DNA from: an uncultured Bacteroidales bacterium
GTDB taxonomy: Bacteria; Bacteroidota; Bacteroidia; Bacteroidales; F082
NCBI GenBank assembly: GCA_900318465.1
Contig: ONKQ01000009.1
Span: forward strand, 1 to 64,000
DNA length: 64,000 bases
Reading direction: 5' to 3'
Below the pieces are notes generated by a model. That model searched no databases. It was not told the origin of the DNA and worked only from the letters and a program-made list of their open reading frames with translations. Position 1 is the stretch's first letter; every line of letters begins with the position of its first letter. This document shows, in pieces, positions 1 through 8,834 of this stretch. The position numbers were made by a program, and so were the translations under genes.

Positions 1-729
1 TGCCGAGGTGGTCGCTGTGAAAAGCAGCAAAGTGCCGTCACCACAGTCGGCCAAGGTGGGCGTGAAGGCAGGCGTTGAAGGCATTTCGAAGGGGAAGCCC
101 TCCATCTCCTCGCCTTGCAGGTTCCACACATGGATGCCAGCTGAGATGTTGGCAGAGGCCTTTCCGCGGCCACTGAAAACGATTTCCAGTAGACCGTCAT
201 TATTTAAATCAGCCAAAACAGGGGAGCAGATGAGCGGATTATTGTTGGTGACCGTAGCCATTAAGATGTTGCCCGAAGCATCAAAAACGTTGATGCCGCC
301 GCGGGCATTGCCGTAGGCCGTGAGAACCACGATTTCGAGGATGCCGTCTTTGTTGATGTCGCCGACAGCAGCAGGATACTGAGCCATGCCTCCGACTAAA
401 GGTTGGGTCCAAAGGATGTTGCCTTGTCCGTCGATGACGTTAATCTCCTCGTTGTGGCAGAGGATGATTTCGTCGGCGCCATCGTTATTGAGGTCTGCTA
501 AAGCCAAGCCTCGCATGGGTTTGTAGGTAGTGTTGGAGGCGAAACTCAACGGAAATCCTGGCATGGGTGCCAAGCCGTCGCGAGCCACGGGCGGCAGTTG
601 TGCATCGAGCACTTTTTCAGCCCGAATCACGCCTTCCTCATCCATAAAAGCACGTGTTGCATAATGTTGGGCCAAAAGGCCTAACGGGAAGGCGGTGAAA
701 GCAAGTAATAGTAAAGCTAACTTTTTCAT
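1..729 (-). CDS. Secreted FG-GAP/VCBS repeat protein, N-terminal part
   Basis: Open to the left window edge, so only the first ~243 residues are visible. An N-terminal signal peptide (MKKLALLLLAFTAFPLGLLAQ) is followed by a beta-propeller-like region in which calcium-loop motifs recur: DLNNDGADEI, DINKDGILEI and DLNNDGLLEI, each followed by VxxxxGxxLW-type strands. This is the FG-GAP/VCBS pattern of secreted, integrin-like propellers. In this lineage such proteins commonly end in a T9SS sorting tail, but that end lies outside the window. The start is the ATG at 729, directly before the signal peptide. Substrate or ligand is unknown. Confidence 0.8.
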   Translation of the reverse strand, partial: MKKLALLLLAFTAFPLGLLAQHYATRAFMDEEGVIRAEKVLDAQLPPVARDGLAPMPGFPLSFASNTTYKPMRGLALADLNNDGADEIILCHNEEINVIDGQGNILWTQPLVGGMAQYPAAVGDINKDGILEIVVLTAYGNARGGINVFDASGNILMATVTNNNPLICSPVLADLNNDGLLEIVFSGRGKASANISAGIHVWNLQGEEMEGFPFEMPSTPAFTPTLADCGDGTLLLFTATTSA

Positions 730-758
730 AATGAATTGTTTGTTTTGTAAAACAACAA

Positions 759-798
759 GGCCGTGTCATTACCGGCATCACCAGTGAATGACACGGCC
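759..798 (-). terminator. Long hairpin between aquaporin and FG-GAP gene
   Basis: A 12-bp perfect inverted repeat (GGCCGTGTCATT at 759-770, AATGACACGGCC at 787-798) with a 16-nt loop follows the stop codon of the aquaporin gene. Read on the minus strand it is followed by a T-rich stretch (TTGTTGTTTT), as expected for an intrinsic terminator. Confidence 0.6.
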
Positions 799-829
799 CT
801 TTTAAGGTTTTTAAGAACCGCCTAAAGGG

Positions 830-1561
830 TTATTTGTCTTTTTTGCAGCAACCGCAGAGGCCCTTGTAGGCCAAACCGGCGAGGCAAGCGCCAACGAGCG
901 GAGCCACGATGAAGAGCCACACCTGACCCATTGCGCTCCAAACGCCATTGGTGTTGGAGAACAGGGCAACGCCGAGTGAACGGGCGGGGTTGACCGAAGT
1001 GTTGGTCAGCGGGATGCTGATGAGGTGGATGAGCACCAAGGTGAGGCCGATGGCCAGACCGCCGAACTTGCCGTTGGCGTGGCAGCTGTCGGTGACGCCG
1101 AGGATGACCATCAAGAACACGAAGGTCAGCAGGCACTCAACAAGGAAAGCACCGCCAGTGGAAATGGCCTGATAGCCCGTTTCAGGACCGCCGCAAGCCT
1201 TCTGGAAGGCTTCGCCAAAACCATTGGAAGCAAAGACGCCAGTGTCGCCAGCGCCAGTGGCTCTCCAAACCAAGAGGAGCAAAGCACCGGCAATGATACC
1301 GCCGATGAATTGGGCTGCCCAATAAACGAGCATTTCTTTCAGGCTCATGCGACCGTTGGCCCACACGCCGAAGCTGACAGCGGGATTAAGATGTGCGCCA
1401 GAGATGTGGCCGATGCCGTAGGCCATAGCTACCACGGTCAAACCGAAGGCGATGGCTACGCCAAGGAAACCGACGTGTCCGAAAAGAGCGGTACCGCAAC
1501 CGCCGAAGACCAGAACGAATGTGCCGAACAATTCGGCGAAGAACTTGTTACAACCTTTCAT
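830..1561 (-). CDS. aqpZ: Aquaporin Z-type water channel (MIP family)
   Basis: 243-residue inner-membrane channel of the major intrinsic protein family, predicted to pass water. Both signature NPA boxes are present: HLNPAVS (residues 58-64) and SVNPARS (residues 189-195). Six hydrophobic segments fit the family's normal length of 230-245. The NPARS context and absence of a long loop fit AqpZ better than the glycerol facilitators. The tail CGCCKKDK is cysteine/lysine rich. Transcribed alone, with a strong hairpin terminator downstream. Confidence 0.93.
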   Translation of the reverse strand: MKGCNKFFAELFGTFVLVFGGCGTALFGHVGFLGVAIAFGLTVVAMAYGIGHISGAHLNPAVSFGVWANGRMSLKEMLVYWAAQFIGGIIAGALLLLVWRATGAGDTGVFASNGFGEAFQKACGGPETGYQAISTGGAFLVECLLTFVFLMVILGVTDSCHANGKFGGLAIGLTLVLIHLISIPLTNTSVNPARSLGVALFSNTNGVWSAMGQVWLFIVAPLVGACLAGLAYKGLCGCCKKDK

Positions 1562-1694
1562 AATTTGTTAATTTTTAATTAGTTATAAATTTGTTTTACC
1601 ATTATGTTCAAGAACAAGAGCAAAAATTACGCTCGTTTGTAACCCTGCAAATGTACAAAAATATCATTATCCAACCATTTTTTGAGAAAAATCT

Positions 1695-2378
1695 TCAACA
1701 AGCAAGGAATTTTCCAACAGCGGAATTAAAGGCATCGGGGCAGCGATTGGCAATGAAATGGTCGCCTTCGATGATTTCCAAGCGGGAATTCGGCAAACTC
1801 TTGTATATGAGTTTGGTATGCGATTCCTTAATCATGTCTTTTGTGCCGGCGATGACCAAAACAGGCATGGTCAATTTGGCCAATTCCGAAGGCTTGATAT
1901 GCGGCTCGTTCACCATCAGACCAAGCATTTCGGTGTTTTTTTTGGCTTTTTCCGACTTGCCGACAAAGCATTTCGCGATGCGATAACCGATTTCGATGGG
2001 CCATTGGTACAAAGGCTTCACGCCACTTGGGAAGAGGTTGGCACCGTTAAGAATCAGTTTTTCAATCCGTTCCGAGTGTTTTAGGGCAAATTCCAAGGTG
2101 ATGTTGCCACCGTCGGAGAAGCCCAAAATGTTGGCTTTGGTGATGCCTTTCGCGTCCATAAAGTCCTTCAAATCCTCGGCAAACTGCTTGATGGTGAAGG
2201 GTTTTTCTCCTCTCGGCGATTTCCCGTGCCCGCGTGTGTCAATGGCGATGACGCGATAATCCTTTGATAAACAAGGGATTTGATGCTCAAAATAGTCGCA
2301 ACTCTCTCCGTTGCCATGGAGGAGAATGAGCGGTTGGCCTTGGCCTTGTTCGATGTAGTGAAGTTGGATGTCAGTCAT
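1695..2378 (-). CDS. Alpha/beta-fold hydrolase
   Basis: About 227 residues with the alpha/beta-hydrolase plan: oxyanion HGNGE near the N-terminus, nucleophile elbow GFSDGG, acid residue in AGTKDMI and catalytic His in GDHFIAN. Substrate unknown; likely a cytosolic esterase-type enzyme. I choose the start at 2378 (MTDIQLHYIEQ). The longer in-frame start at 2468 would add 30 residues encoded by a dispersed repeat (2403-2441), which are not part of the fold. The start overlaps the stop of the upstream glycosylase gene by 8 bp, so the two are probably translationally coupled. Confidence 0.85.
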   Translation of the reverse strand: MTDIQLHYIEQGQGQPLILLHGNGESCDYFEHQIPCLSKDYRVIAIDTRGHGKSPRGEKPFTIKQFAEDLKDFMDAKGITKANILGFSDGGNITLEFALKHSERIEKLILNGANLFPSGVKPLYQWPIEIGYRIAKCFVGKSEKAKKNTEMLGLMVNEPHIKPSELAKLTMPVLVIAGTKDMIKESHTKLIYKSLPNSRLEIIEGDHFIANRCPDAFNSAVGKFLAC

Positions 2379-3189
2379 GAGGAATTTCAGATTTTGTTTT
2401 TCTGGATTGCTTCGTCGCTTCGCTCCTCGCAATGACGCAAAGCGTGTCCGGGTCATTTGGCAATCCATGTTCTACATTCATAAAACAAGCTCGCTCTTCA
2501 TCCGAAAACTTCTCAATCGCATAGCGCAACATCGTGCGCGGCATGGCTTTGTATCGCGTTGATAACCAATCTTTCAGGCATTGTTCATCGCGTTTTCCCG
2601 CCTCACGAAGCAGCCAGCCGACGGCCTTTTGAAGCAAGTCGTGCAAAGGTTTAGGCTTTTCCAAGAAGATGTCAGCAATGGCGTAGGTATCATCCAACTC
2701 GCCGTGACGGATGAATTGCATCGTGCTCACCATCCCGATACGCTGTTCCCAGATGGTCTTGCCGTCGCGGGCAAGGTCGTAGAGCAGGGTTCTGTCCTTA
2801 TCCAAAAGCCAAGTGCCGAGCAGTTCGTAACAACTCAAGTCTACCAAATCCCAATTATTAATACACTGTGTATGGGAAAGATAAAAGTCGATGCATTGTT
2901 GCTGCAAAGCTATGTCTTTCTTGGCGTGCTTGAAGATTTGCACCAAACAGAGCAGGGCGGCCAAGCGCATTTCGTGGTACTCGGAACGGATGCAAGTTTC
3001 CAAGTCCTCAAATGAAGTCTCTTTCCAACATTCCTTCACCACTTCGCGGGTCACGGGCACTTTGATTCCAAGGAACTTGTCGCCCTCGCCGTATTGTCCC
3101 TTCCCCGTCTTGAAAAAACGAGAGAGGCCAGCGACTTGGGTGGGGTCTTGATGGGCTAAGATTTCAGTATATAATTTATTGTCTTTCAT
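2371..3189 (-). CDS. AlkD-like DNA alkylation repair protein (HEAT repeats)
   Basis: 272 residues. Matches the DNA alkylation repair (AlkC/AlkD) family of HEAT-like DNA glycosylases: GLSRFFKTGKGQYGEGDKFLG, IRSEYHEMRLAALLCLVQ, INNWDLVDLSCYELLG and KAVGWLLREAGKRD are typical blocks. Expected role is excision of N3/N7-alkylated purines in the cytosol. The last ~22 residues (IARSEATKQSRKTK...) are encoded by a dispersed repeat that has replaced or extended the native C-terminus. First annotated gene of a two-gene unit with the alpha/beta hydrolase; a TACTTTTG -7 box lies upstream on the same strand (3359-3352). Confidence 0.9.
   Translation of the reverse strand: MKDNKLYTEILAHQDPTQVAGLSRFFKTGKGQYGEGDKFLGIKVPVTREVVKECWKETSFEDLETCIRSEYHEMRLAALLCLVQIFKHAKKDIALQQQCIDFYLSHTQCINNWDLVDLSCYELLGTWLLDKDRTLLYDLARDGKTIWEQRIGMVSTMQFIRHGELDDTYAIADIFLEKPKPLHDLLQKAVGWLLREAGKRDEQCLKDWLSTRYKAMPRTMLRYAIEKFSDEERACFMNVEHGLPNDPDTLCVIARSEATKQSRKTKSEIPHD
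2403..2441. repeat. Dispersed repeat family A, copy 1 (in-frame)
   Basis: The segment reads GGATTGCTTCGTCGC...CTCGCAATGACGC and recurs, with variations, at 22635-22671, 40386-40460, 44652-44696, 49578-49615 and 49697-49737. Here it codes the C-terminal tail of the AlkD-like protein and, in another frame, the spurious upstream extension of the hydrolase gene. Confidence 0.8.
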
Positions 3190-3191
3190 AG

Positions 3192-3287
3192 TTATACAAA
3201 TATAATCCTATCGGCAAGTTGCAGGAAATAGTCGTTGCTCCAGATGTCGAGTTCGTGGGGATTGGAAATAAAGTCCACCACATCCAT
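3192..3287 (-). CDS. 31-residue leader ORF upstream of the AlkD-like gene
   Basis: ATG at 3287 to TAA at 3192 encodes a 31-residue peptide (MDVVDFISNPHELDIW...), ending two bases before the AlkD-like start codon. It lies inside the presumed transcript that begins near 3345. No family recognised. It may be a remnant of a gene fragment or a leader peptide; the residue composition is protein-like but the evidence is weak. Confidence 0.25.
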   Translation of the reverse strand: MDVVDFISNPHELDIWSNDYFLQLADRIIFV

Positions 3288-3313
3288 TTTCACTAATTCA
3301 ATTTATTCTTTAA

Positions 3314-3350
3314 GGTACAGAAAAAGAAGTTTTTCTTCCTTTTCTGTACC
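3314..3350. promoter_or_regulatory. Hairpin at the 5' end of the alkD-unit transcript
   Basis: GGTACAGAAAA (3314-3324) pairs with TTTTCTGTACC (3340-3350), extended by GAAG/CTTC around a 5-T loop. On the minus strand a TACTTTTG -7 box sits at 3359-3352, so the hairpin would form the very 5' end of the alkD-unit mRNA or cover its start site. Confidence 0.45.
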
Positions 3351-3419
3351 GCAAAAGTAGTAATACTTTGCATAGAAACGGAAGTCTTTTTTCCTTTTCT
3401 GCAAAATTTTTGGCAGTTT

Positions 3420-3623
3420 TCAGTGATTTTTCTTCTCTCCAAACACGCACCACCTCACAAACGGAATCCGCCTCAAAATTTCATAAATCGCAGGCGAAAG
3501 CAGCATCACGGCGAAGAAAAGAATGGCATACATCATCCAAGAATCCAAAAAAACATGATTGATTTCCGTAACTTGTACCTTTTTCGCACCAAAAAAACAT
3601 GCTTTACACCAATTATCGTCCAA
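3420..3623 (-). CDS. Small hypothetical membrane protein or gene remnant
   Basis: Up to 67 residues with one hydrophobic segment (MMYAILFFAVMLLSPAIYEIL) and a basic tail (RRIPFVRWCVFGEKKNH). No family recognised. The start is uncertain: the internal MM pair (MMYAILFF) would give a shorter, cleaner membrane peptide. It could be the 3' remnant of a decayed gene. The rest of 3190-3690 holds the leader ORF, the hairpin and the peptidase promoter. Confidence 0.25.
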   Translation of the reverse strand: MDDNWCKACFFGAKKVQVTEINHVFLDSWMMYAILFFAVMLLSPAIYEILRRIPFVRWCVFGEKKNH

Positions 3624-3640
3624 AATATGATAGTTTTTTC

Positions 3641-3648
3641 TATTTTTG
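3641..3648 (+). promoter_or_regulatory. -7 box of the C25 peptidase gene
   Basis: TATTTTTG fits the Bacteroidetes -7 consensus TAnnTTTG, 44 bases before the peptidase start codon. A clear -33 TTTG is not seen. Confidence 0.5.
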
Positions 3649-3691
3649 CGCTCAAATAATCAATCAATTCAATTAGTTTAATTAGTTCAAA

Positions 3692-6600
3692 ATGAAAAAA
3701 CTATCCCTTCTCCTTGTTTTGGCCATGAGCACAATGTTTGCCGTGGCCCAGAATGGCCGCATCGACTTGCGCCACGAAACAAAGGCTGAAATCACGCACA
3801 GCGACTTCTCTACGCTCCGTGCCACTTTCAGCTACGGCTCCATCGAGAGCATCGAAATTGCCACCCAAAGAGGCACTTTCTCCGAAATCGCCATTGAAGG
3901 CACCTACGCCTCGGGCGAAATCGGCACGCCTGAACTGCCTGCCTCGCACCAACTGTTGGCCGTGCCTTTCGGGGCAACGCCACAGGTGAATGTAATCAGT
4001 TACACGACAACAGATTACCGTCTTTCCGACTATGGCATTGGCACCCTCATCCCGCATCAGCCCTCTGTCCGCAAGGACCAGAATTTGGACGAGGTCGAGT
4101 TTGTCTACAACGCCGCAGCCTACCAAACCCGCAGCCTCGCCTCGGCTCCCGAAGCCTCGATTGAAGTGCAAGGCACCATGCGTGGTATCCGCATCGGCTC
4201 GTTGGTCATCAATCCGGTGAGTTACAATCCCGCTGCCAACACCTTGCGCGTGTTCAACGACATCGAGGTGGAAATCAATTTTGTGGATGCCGACCGCGCT
4301 GAAACCGAGCGCATGTTGTTGAACACCTACAGCCCTTATTTCGACATCGTCTACAAGCAGATGTTCAACTACCGCCAAATCATGGACGTGTATGACGACC
4401 ACCCGGACCTGATGGCCTATCCCGTCCACATGATTGTCATCACGCCCGAAAACTACATTTCAGCCTTGCAGCCTTGGATCAATTGGAAAATCCAGAAGGG
4501 CTTCGACGTGAACGTGGTGACCACGGCACAGGCCGGCGGCAACTATAACGCCATCCAGTCATACGTGCAGAACCTCTACAACACGGGCGTCAGCCAAGGT
4601 GCTACACCGACTTTCGTCATCCTTGTCGGCGACACAGGCCAAATCCCCGGAAAAACCAGCGGCAATGCCACCCAAAAAGTGACCGACTTGTACTATGGTT
4701 CTATCGACAACGACTATTTCCCCGACATGTTCTACAGCCGCATGTCAGCCGAAAACACCGACCAAGTGACGGCCATCGTCAACAAGATTTTGCAATACGA
4801 GCAATATACCATGCCCGACCCGAGCTACCTCAACAACGTGACCCTCATCGCTGGTTGGGACAGTTATTGGAATCCGCGCATCGGCCAGCCCACCATCAAC
4901 TACGCCACCACCTATTATTATAATACTGCCCACGGCTTCACCACCGTGAACGCCCACCTCAACCAAAGCCAATATCCGGGCTGCTACAACGCCCTCAGCA
5001 CGGGTATCGGTTTTGTCAACTACACAGCCCACGGTGCCGAAACCAGATGGGAAGACCCCCTATTTACGGTTTCCAACGTGAACGCCCTGACCAATACCAA
5101 CAAGTATTTCTTGGCTATGGGCAACTGCTGCTTGACGGGTAACTTCGGCTATAGCCAACCCTGCTTCGGCGAGGCCATGCTCCGTGGCGAAAACAAGGCC
5201 GCCTACAGCTACATCGGCTCTTGCCCCGTAACCTATTGGTATGAAGACTATTACTTCGGCGTGGGTGCCACAACGGTAATGAACCAAACCCCAACCCAAC
5301 AAAATTCGGCAACAGGCGTTTACGACGGCATTTGGATGGACGAAACCTATAACACTGTTTCTTCCATCACCTTCCTCGGCAACCTCGCCGTGTGTTATGC
5401 CCATGCCGGCAACTACCAGACCAGCACCACTCCGCTTTATTATTGGCAAGCTTACCACGTGCTTGGCGACGGTTCCATCATGCCTTATCGCGTGAATCCT
5501 ACGCCCAACAACGTAAGCCACGCTTCCTCCATTCCTTCGGGTTCGAGCAACTTTGCTGTTAATGCACAAGCGGGCTCGTATGTAGGCATTTCGCAAAACA
5601 ATGTGCTGAAAGGCGCGGCTTTGGTGCCCGCTTCGGGTTCGGTCAATGTGCCGGTGAGTGGAATCACTTCGGGGCAACCGGTGAAAATCGTTGTCACCAA
5701 GCCTCAACGCCAGCCCTACATGCAAGACATCACCGTAGGCGGTGGCGGCGGCACCACTTACAACATCACCGTTTCGGCCAACCCGACCAACGGCGGCACA
5801 GTCACGGGTGGCGGCACTTACAACCAAGGCCAGCAATGCACCGTTTCGGCCACGGCCAACAGCGGCTACACCTTCACCAACTGGACGGAAAACGGCAACG
5901 TGGTTTCAACCCAAGCCAACTACACCTTCACCGTCAACAGCAACCGCACTTTGGTGGCCAACTTCACGGCTCAGCCGCAACAATATACCATCAACGTGTC
6001 GGCCAACCCGACCAACGGCGGCACTGTTTCGGGCGGCGGCACTTACCAGCAAGGACAATCATGCACCGTTCATGCCACGGCTGCCACTGGCTACACTTTC
6101 TTGAGATGGACCGAAAACGGCACGCAAGTCTCGACCAATGCCAATTACACCTTCACGGTGACAGGCAACCGCAACCTTGTGGCCCAGTTCCAGCAACAGA
6201 ACTACACCATCACCGTGTCGGCCAACCCACCCAATGGCGGCACTGTTTCGGGCGGCGGTGCCTATCATTACGGCGACAACTGCACCGTTCATGCCACGGC
6301 TGCCACAGGCTACACTTTCTTGAGATGGACCGAAAACGGCACGCAAGTCTCGACTAACGCCAATTACAGCTTCACCGTTACGGGCAACCGCACTTTGGTG
6401 GCCCAATTCCAGCAGCAGACCTATACCATCACGGCCACTGCCGACCCAACCAACGGAGGCACCGTCACCGGCGGCGGCACTTACAACTATGGCCAAACTT
6501 GCACTCTGACAGCTACACCCGTCACTGGTTCTTACATATTTGTCAACTGGACCAAGAACGGACAACAGGTCAGTACCAATCAAACCTATAGCTTCACCGT

Positions 6601-7324
6601 CACCGAATCGGCTCAATATGTCGCGCACTTTGAACTACAAACGTTCGACATCAACGTTTCGGCCAACCCGAGTTATGCCGGCACGGTTGAAGGCGGCGGA
6701 ACTTATAATTTCTGGCAACAATGCACAGTAATCGCCACACCCAACGAAGGTTACGATTTCCTGAACTGGACCGAGAACGGCAACCAAGTTTCCACCAATC
6801 CGACCTATAGCTTTAACGTATCACTTGACCGCGACCTTGTAGCCAACTTCGCCTTGCAGACCATTGAAATTACGGCCAGCGTCGATCCTGCTGAAGGCGG
6901 CACTGCCACGGGCGGCGGCACCTACAACTACGGCGACGAAGTGACCATCACAGTGGAGACTTACGAAGACTGGGCCTTCCGGAACTGGACGGAAAACGGC
7001 GTTGTTTTGACGGAAGACAAGACCTTTACCTTCACCGCCACAGCCAACCGCAACTTTGTCGCCCACCTCGAATACACCGAAGGTGTCGATGAATTTGGCA
7101 ACCAGACCTTGATTTATCCCAACCCCATCACCGACAAGCTGACCATCGAGGCACGTGAGGCCATCAGCAAAGTGGAAATCTACAATGCGATGGGTGCTTT
7201 GATCTACAGCCAAAACGACTGCACCGAGAAAGTGGAAATCAGCACCACCGACCTGCCGGCAGGCATATATTTCGTCAAGGTGATTGGCGAAAAATCGCTA
7301 ACGAAAAAAGTGGTAATCCAGTAA
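3692..7324 (+). CDS. Gingipain-like C25 cysteine peptidase with six repeats and T9SS tail
   Basis: 1210 residues, secreted. The signal peptide (MKKLSLLLVLAMSTMFAVAQ) is followed by a propeptide-like region and a C25 peptidase domain at roughly residues 230-610. Catalytic His447 lies in NYTAHGAETRW and catalytic Cys480 in GNCCLTGNF; the following SQPCFGEAML matches the gingipain block after the nucleophile. Residues ~690-1133 hold six copies of a ~75-residue beta-repeat (SANPTNGGTVxGGGTY...WTENGxxVSTN), of the divergent InlB/bacterial-repeat type. The last ~80 residues (LIYPNPITDKLTIE... to GIYFVKVIGE) form a T9SS type A sorting domain. Expected to be a surface-anchored or released protease exported by the GldKLMN system. 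Cleavage specificity (Arg/Lys) cannot be read from the sequence. Confidence 0.92.
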   Translation: MKKLSLLLVLAMSTMFAVAQNGRIDLRHETKAEITHSDFSTLRATFSYGSIESIEIATQRGTFSEIAIEGTYASGEIGTPELPASHQLLAVPFGATPQVNVISYTTTDYRLSDYGIGTLIPHQPSVRKDQNLDEVEFVYNAAAYQTRSLASAPEASIEVQGTMRGIRIGSLVINPVSYNPAANTLRVFNDIEVEINFVDADRAETERMLLNTYSPYFDIVYKQMFNYRQIMDVYDDHPDLMAYPVHMIVITPENYISALQPWINWKIQKGFDVNVVTTAQAGGNYNAIQSYVQNLYNTGVSQGATPTFVILVGDTGQIPGKTSGNATQKVTDLYYGSIDNDYFPDMFYSRMSAENTDQVTAIVNKILQYEQYTMPDPSYLNNVTLIAGWDSYWNPRIGQPTINYATTYYYNTAHGFTTVNAHLNQSQYPGCYNALSTGIGFVNYTAHGAETRWEDPLFTVSNVNALTNTNKYFLAMGNCCLTGNFGYSQPCFGEAMLRGENKAAYSYIGSCPVTYWYEDYYFGVGATTVMNQTPTQQNSATGVYDGIWMDETYNTVSSITFLGNLAVCYAHAGNYQTSTTPLYYWQAYHVLGDGSIMPYRVNPTPNNVSHASSIPSGSSNFAVNAQAGSYVGISQNNVLKGAALVPASGSVNVPVSGITSGQPVKIVVTKPQRQPYMQDITVGGGGGTTYNITVSANPTNGGTVTGGGTYNQGQQCTVSATANSGYTFTNWTENGNVVSTQANYTFTVNSNRTLVANFTAQPQQYTINVSANPTNGGTVSGGGTYQQGQSCTVHATAATGYTFLRWTENGTQVSTNANYTFTVTGNRNLVAQFQQQNYTITVSANPPNGGTVSGGGAYHYGDNCTVHATAATGYTFLRWTENGTQVSTNANYSFTVTGNRTLVAQFQQQTYTITATADPTNGGTVTGGGTYNYGQTCTLTATPVTGSYIFVNWTKNGQQVSTNQTYSFTVTESAQYVAHFELQTFDINVSANPSYAGTVEGGGTYNFWQQCTVIATPNEGYDFLNWTENGNQVSTNPTYSFNVSLDRDLVANFALQTIEITASVDPAEGGTATGGGTYNYGDEVTITVETYEDWAFRNWTENGVVLTEDKTFTFTATANRNFVAHLEYTEGVDEFGNQTLIYPNPITDKLTIEAREAISKVEIYNAMGALIYSQNDCTEKVEISTTDLPAGIYFVKVIGEKSLTKKVVIQ

Positions 7325-7333
7325 GCATCAATT

Positions 7334-7371
7334 AGAAAAGCGACCTTCTTTCGAGGGTCGCTTTTCTTTTT
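7334..7371 (+). terminator. Intrinsic terminator of the C25 peptidase gene
   Basis: AGAAAAGCGACC (7334-7345) pairs with GGTCGCTTTTCT (7356-7367), followed by a T run. It lies immediately left of the presumed attL core, so it is host DNA. Confidence 0.85.
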
Positions 7372-7384
7372 GTACCGAAGGCCG
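7372..7384. repeat. attL core, copy of tRNA-Leu 3' end
   Basis: GTACCGAAGGCCG, identical to the final bases of the tRNA-Leu gene at 14211-14223 and directly after the terminator of the neighbouring host gene. This is the arrangement expected when an element inserts into a tRNA 3' end and leaves a core duplicate at the far end. Confidence 0.65.
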
Positions 7385-7499
7385 ATACAAAACCCAGAAA
7401 AAATAGGAAAATATGAGAAAGAAAAAGTATTGATTTTAAGCAAATTAAATTAGTGATTTTTTCTCTTGTCTTCATAAAGTGTACTATTTTTTGTCAAAA

Positions 7500-7522
7500 A
7501 GTACACTTTTAGTACACCTTGA
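7500..7522 (+). repeat. Left 23-bp repeat, candidate integrase arm sites
   Basis: Two tandem half-sites AGTACACTTT and AGTACACCTT spaced 11 bp, identical to 14143-14165. An inverted half-site (AGTGTACTAT) lies ~20 bp upstream. They sit just before the integrase promoter (-7 TATCTTTG, 7538-7545), so binding could also repress the gene. Confidence 0.6.
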
Positions 7523-7581
7523 ATGAAATAAAAATCCTATCTTTGCCGCGTCAAAAGAAATCAAAAGAAAAATAGTTTGTT

Positions 7582-8823
7582 ATGGCAAAGTTAGAAAACG
7601 CAACCAAGGACAACCCTAGATTAGAACAAAGGGTGTTGAAAGATGGCAGAATCAGCCTTTATTTAGAGTATTATTTGGGTAGAAAAAGCGAGCCTGTCTT
7701 GAATGAGTTCGGAGACCCTGTTCTTTATACAAGCGGTGAAATGAATGGAAAACCGAAGTATAAAGTGACTCACATTCGGAATAAGGAAAGCTTGAACCTA
7801 TATTTGATAGCCAAACCAAGAACACCTTTTGACAGACAGCAGAACAAAGAAACTCTTGAACTGGCTGAAAATATCCGTAGAGAAAAAGAGCAGCAGCTAA
7901 AACAACAGACAAAAGGCTACCGTTTGGAAAAAAGCAAAAACACTACTTTCATTTCACTATTTCAGTCTTATATCAATGACTATACGAAATGTGATGTACG
8001 AATGTTGAAAATGGCCTTGCGTTGGTTTGAGGAGTTTTTGGAAGTAACCCCTGAATATAAAAGATACAAGGATGTACTGAAGCCAAAACAAATCACAAAG
8101 GAAATGATTGTTGATTTCACCGAGTTTCTGAAAGAACGAGGAAAAGGAGAAACGCCCAAAAGTGTTTTCCAACGATTCAAGAAGGTTGTCAAGTGGGCTA
8201 TTGAACATAGTTATATGACTACAGACCCGACAAAGGATGTCAGGATAACGACTGACGACCAAATTTTGAGGAAAGATGTACTTTCCACCGAGGAGGTTGT
8301 TACACTCATCAACACCCACTATCAAGGGGAGAACCCTGAAATCCGTAGGGCATTCATTTTCTGTTGCTATTGTGGTTTGCGTTTCTGTGATGTCAAGGAT
8401 TTGACCTATAAGAACATTGACTATTCCAATAGGATGTTGAAATTTGAGCAGAACAAAACAAAAGGCCATTCGGCTAACAGCGGCGTTGTCGTTCCCTTAA
8501 ACGATGGCATTATGTCATTGATTGGTACACCCGAAAAAGGACACGAAAGCGATTTAATATTCAACCTACCTTCACATACAATGTGCTTGAAAGCCCTGAA
8601 ACATTGGACTGCAAGAGCAGGGATTGCTAAACATATCACTTGGCATTGTGGCCGACATTCCTTTGCCGTGAACATCTTGAACAACGGAGCGAACATCAAG
8701 ACCGTGGCGAGCCTCTTGGGTCATTCGGGATTGAAGCACACGGAGAAATACACACGGGCTGTTGATGAGTTGAAGCAACAAGCAATAAACAGTTTACCCG
8801 CCTTGAATAGTACCGACTTTTGA
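7582..8823 (+). CDS. Tyrosine-type site-specific integrase
   Basis: 413 residues, the usual size of Bacteroidetes element integrases: N-terminal arm-binding region, SAM-like core-binding domain at ~120-225, C-terminal catalytic domain. The catalytic set is visible: R267 (CGLRFCD), H355 and R358 (HCGRHSF), H381 (LLGHSG) and nucleophile Y390 (EKYTR). It should catalyse recombination between the element and the tRNA-Leu attachment site. A TATCTTTG -7 box and the arm-site repeat lie upstream. Confidence 0.95.
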   Translation: MAKLENATKDNPRLEQRVLKDGRISLYLEYYLGRKSEPVLNEFGDPVLYTSGEMNGKPKYKVTHIRNKESLNLYLIAKPRTPFDRQQNKETLELAENIRREKEQQLKQQTKGYRLEKSKNTTFISLFQSYINDYTKCDVRMLKMALRWFEEFLEVTPEYKRYKDVLKPKQITKEMIVDFTEFLKERGKGETPKSVFQRFKKVVKWAIEHSYMTTDPTKDVRITTDDQILRKDVLSTEEVVTLINTHYQGENPEIRRAFIFCCYCGLRFCDVKDLTYKNIDYSNRMLKFEQNKTKGHSANSGVVVPLNDGIMSLIGTPEKGHESDLIFNLPSHTMCLKALKHWTARAGIAKHITWHCGRHSFAVNILNNGANIKTVASLLGHSGLKHTEKYTRAVDELKQQAINSLPALNSTDF

Positions 8824-8834
8824 AAATTGGGAAT

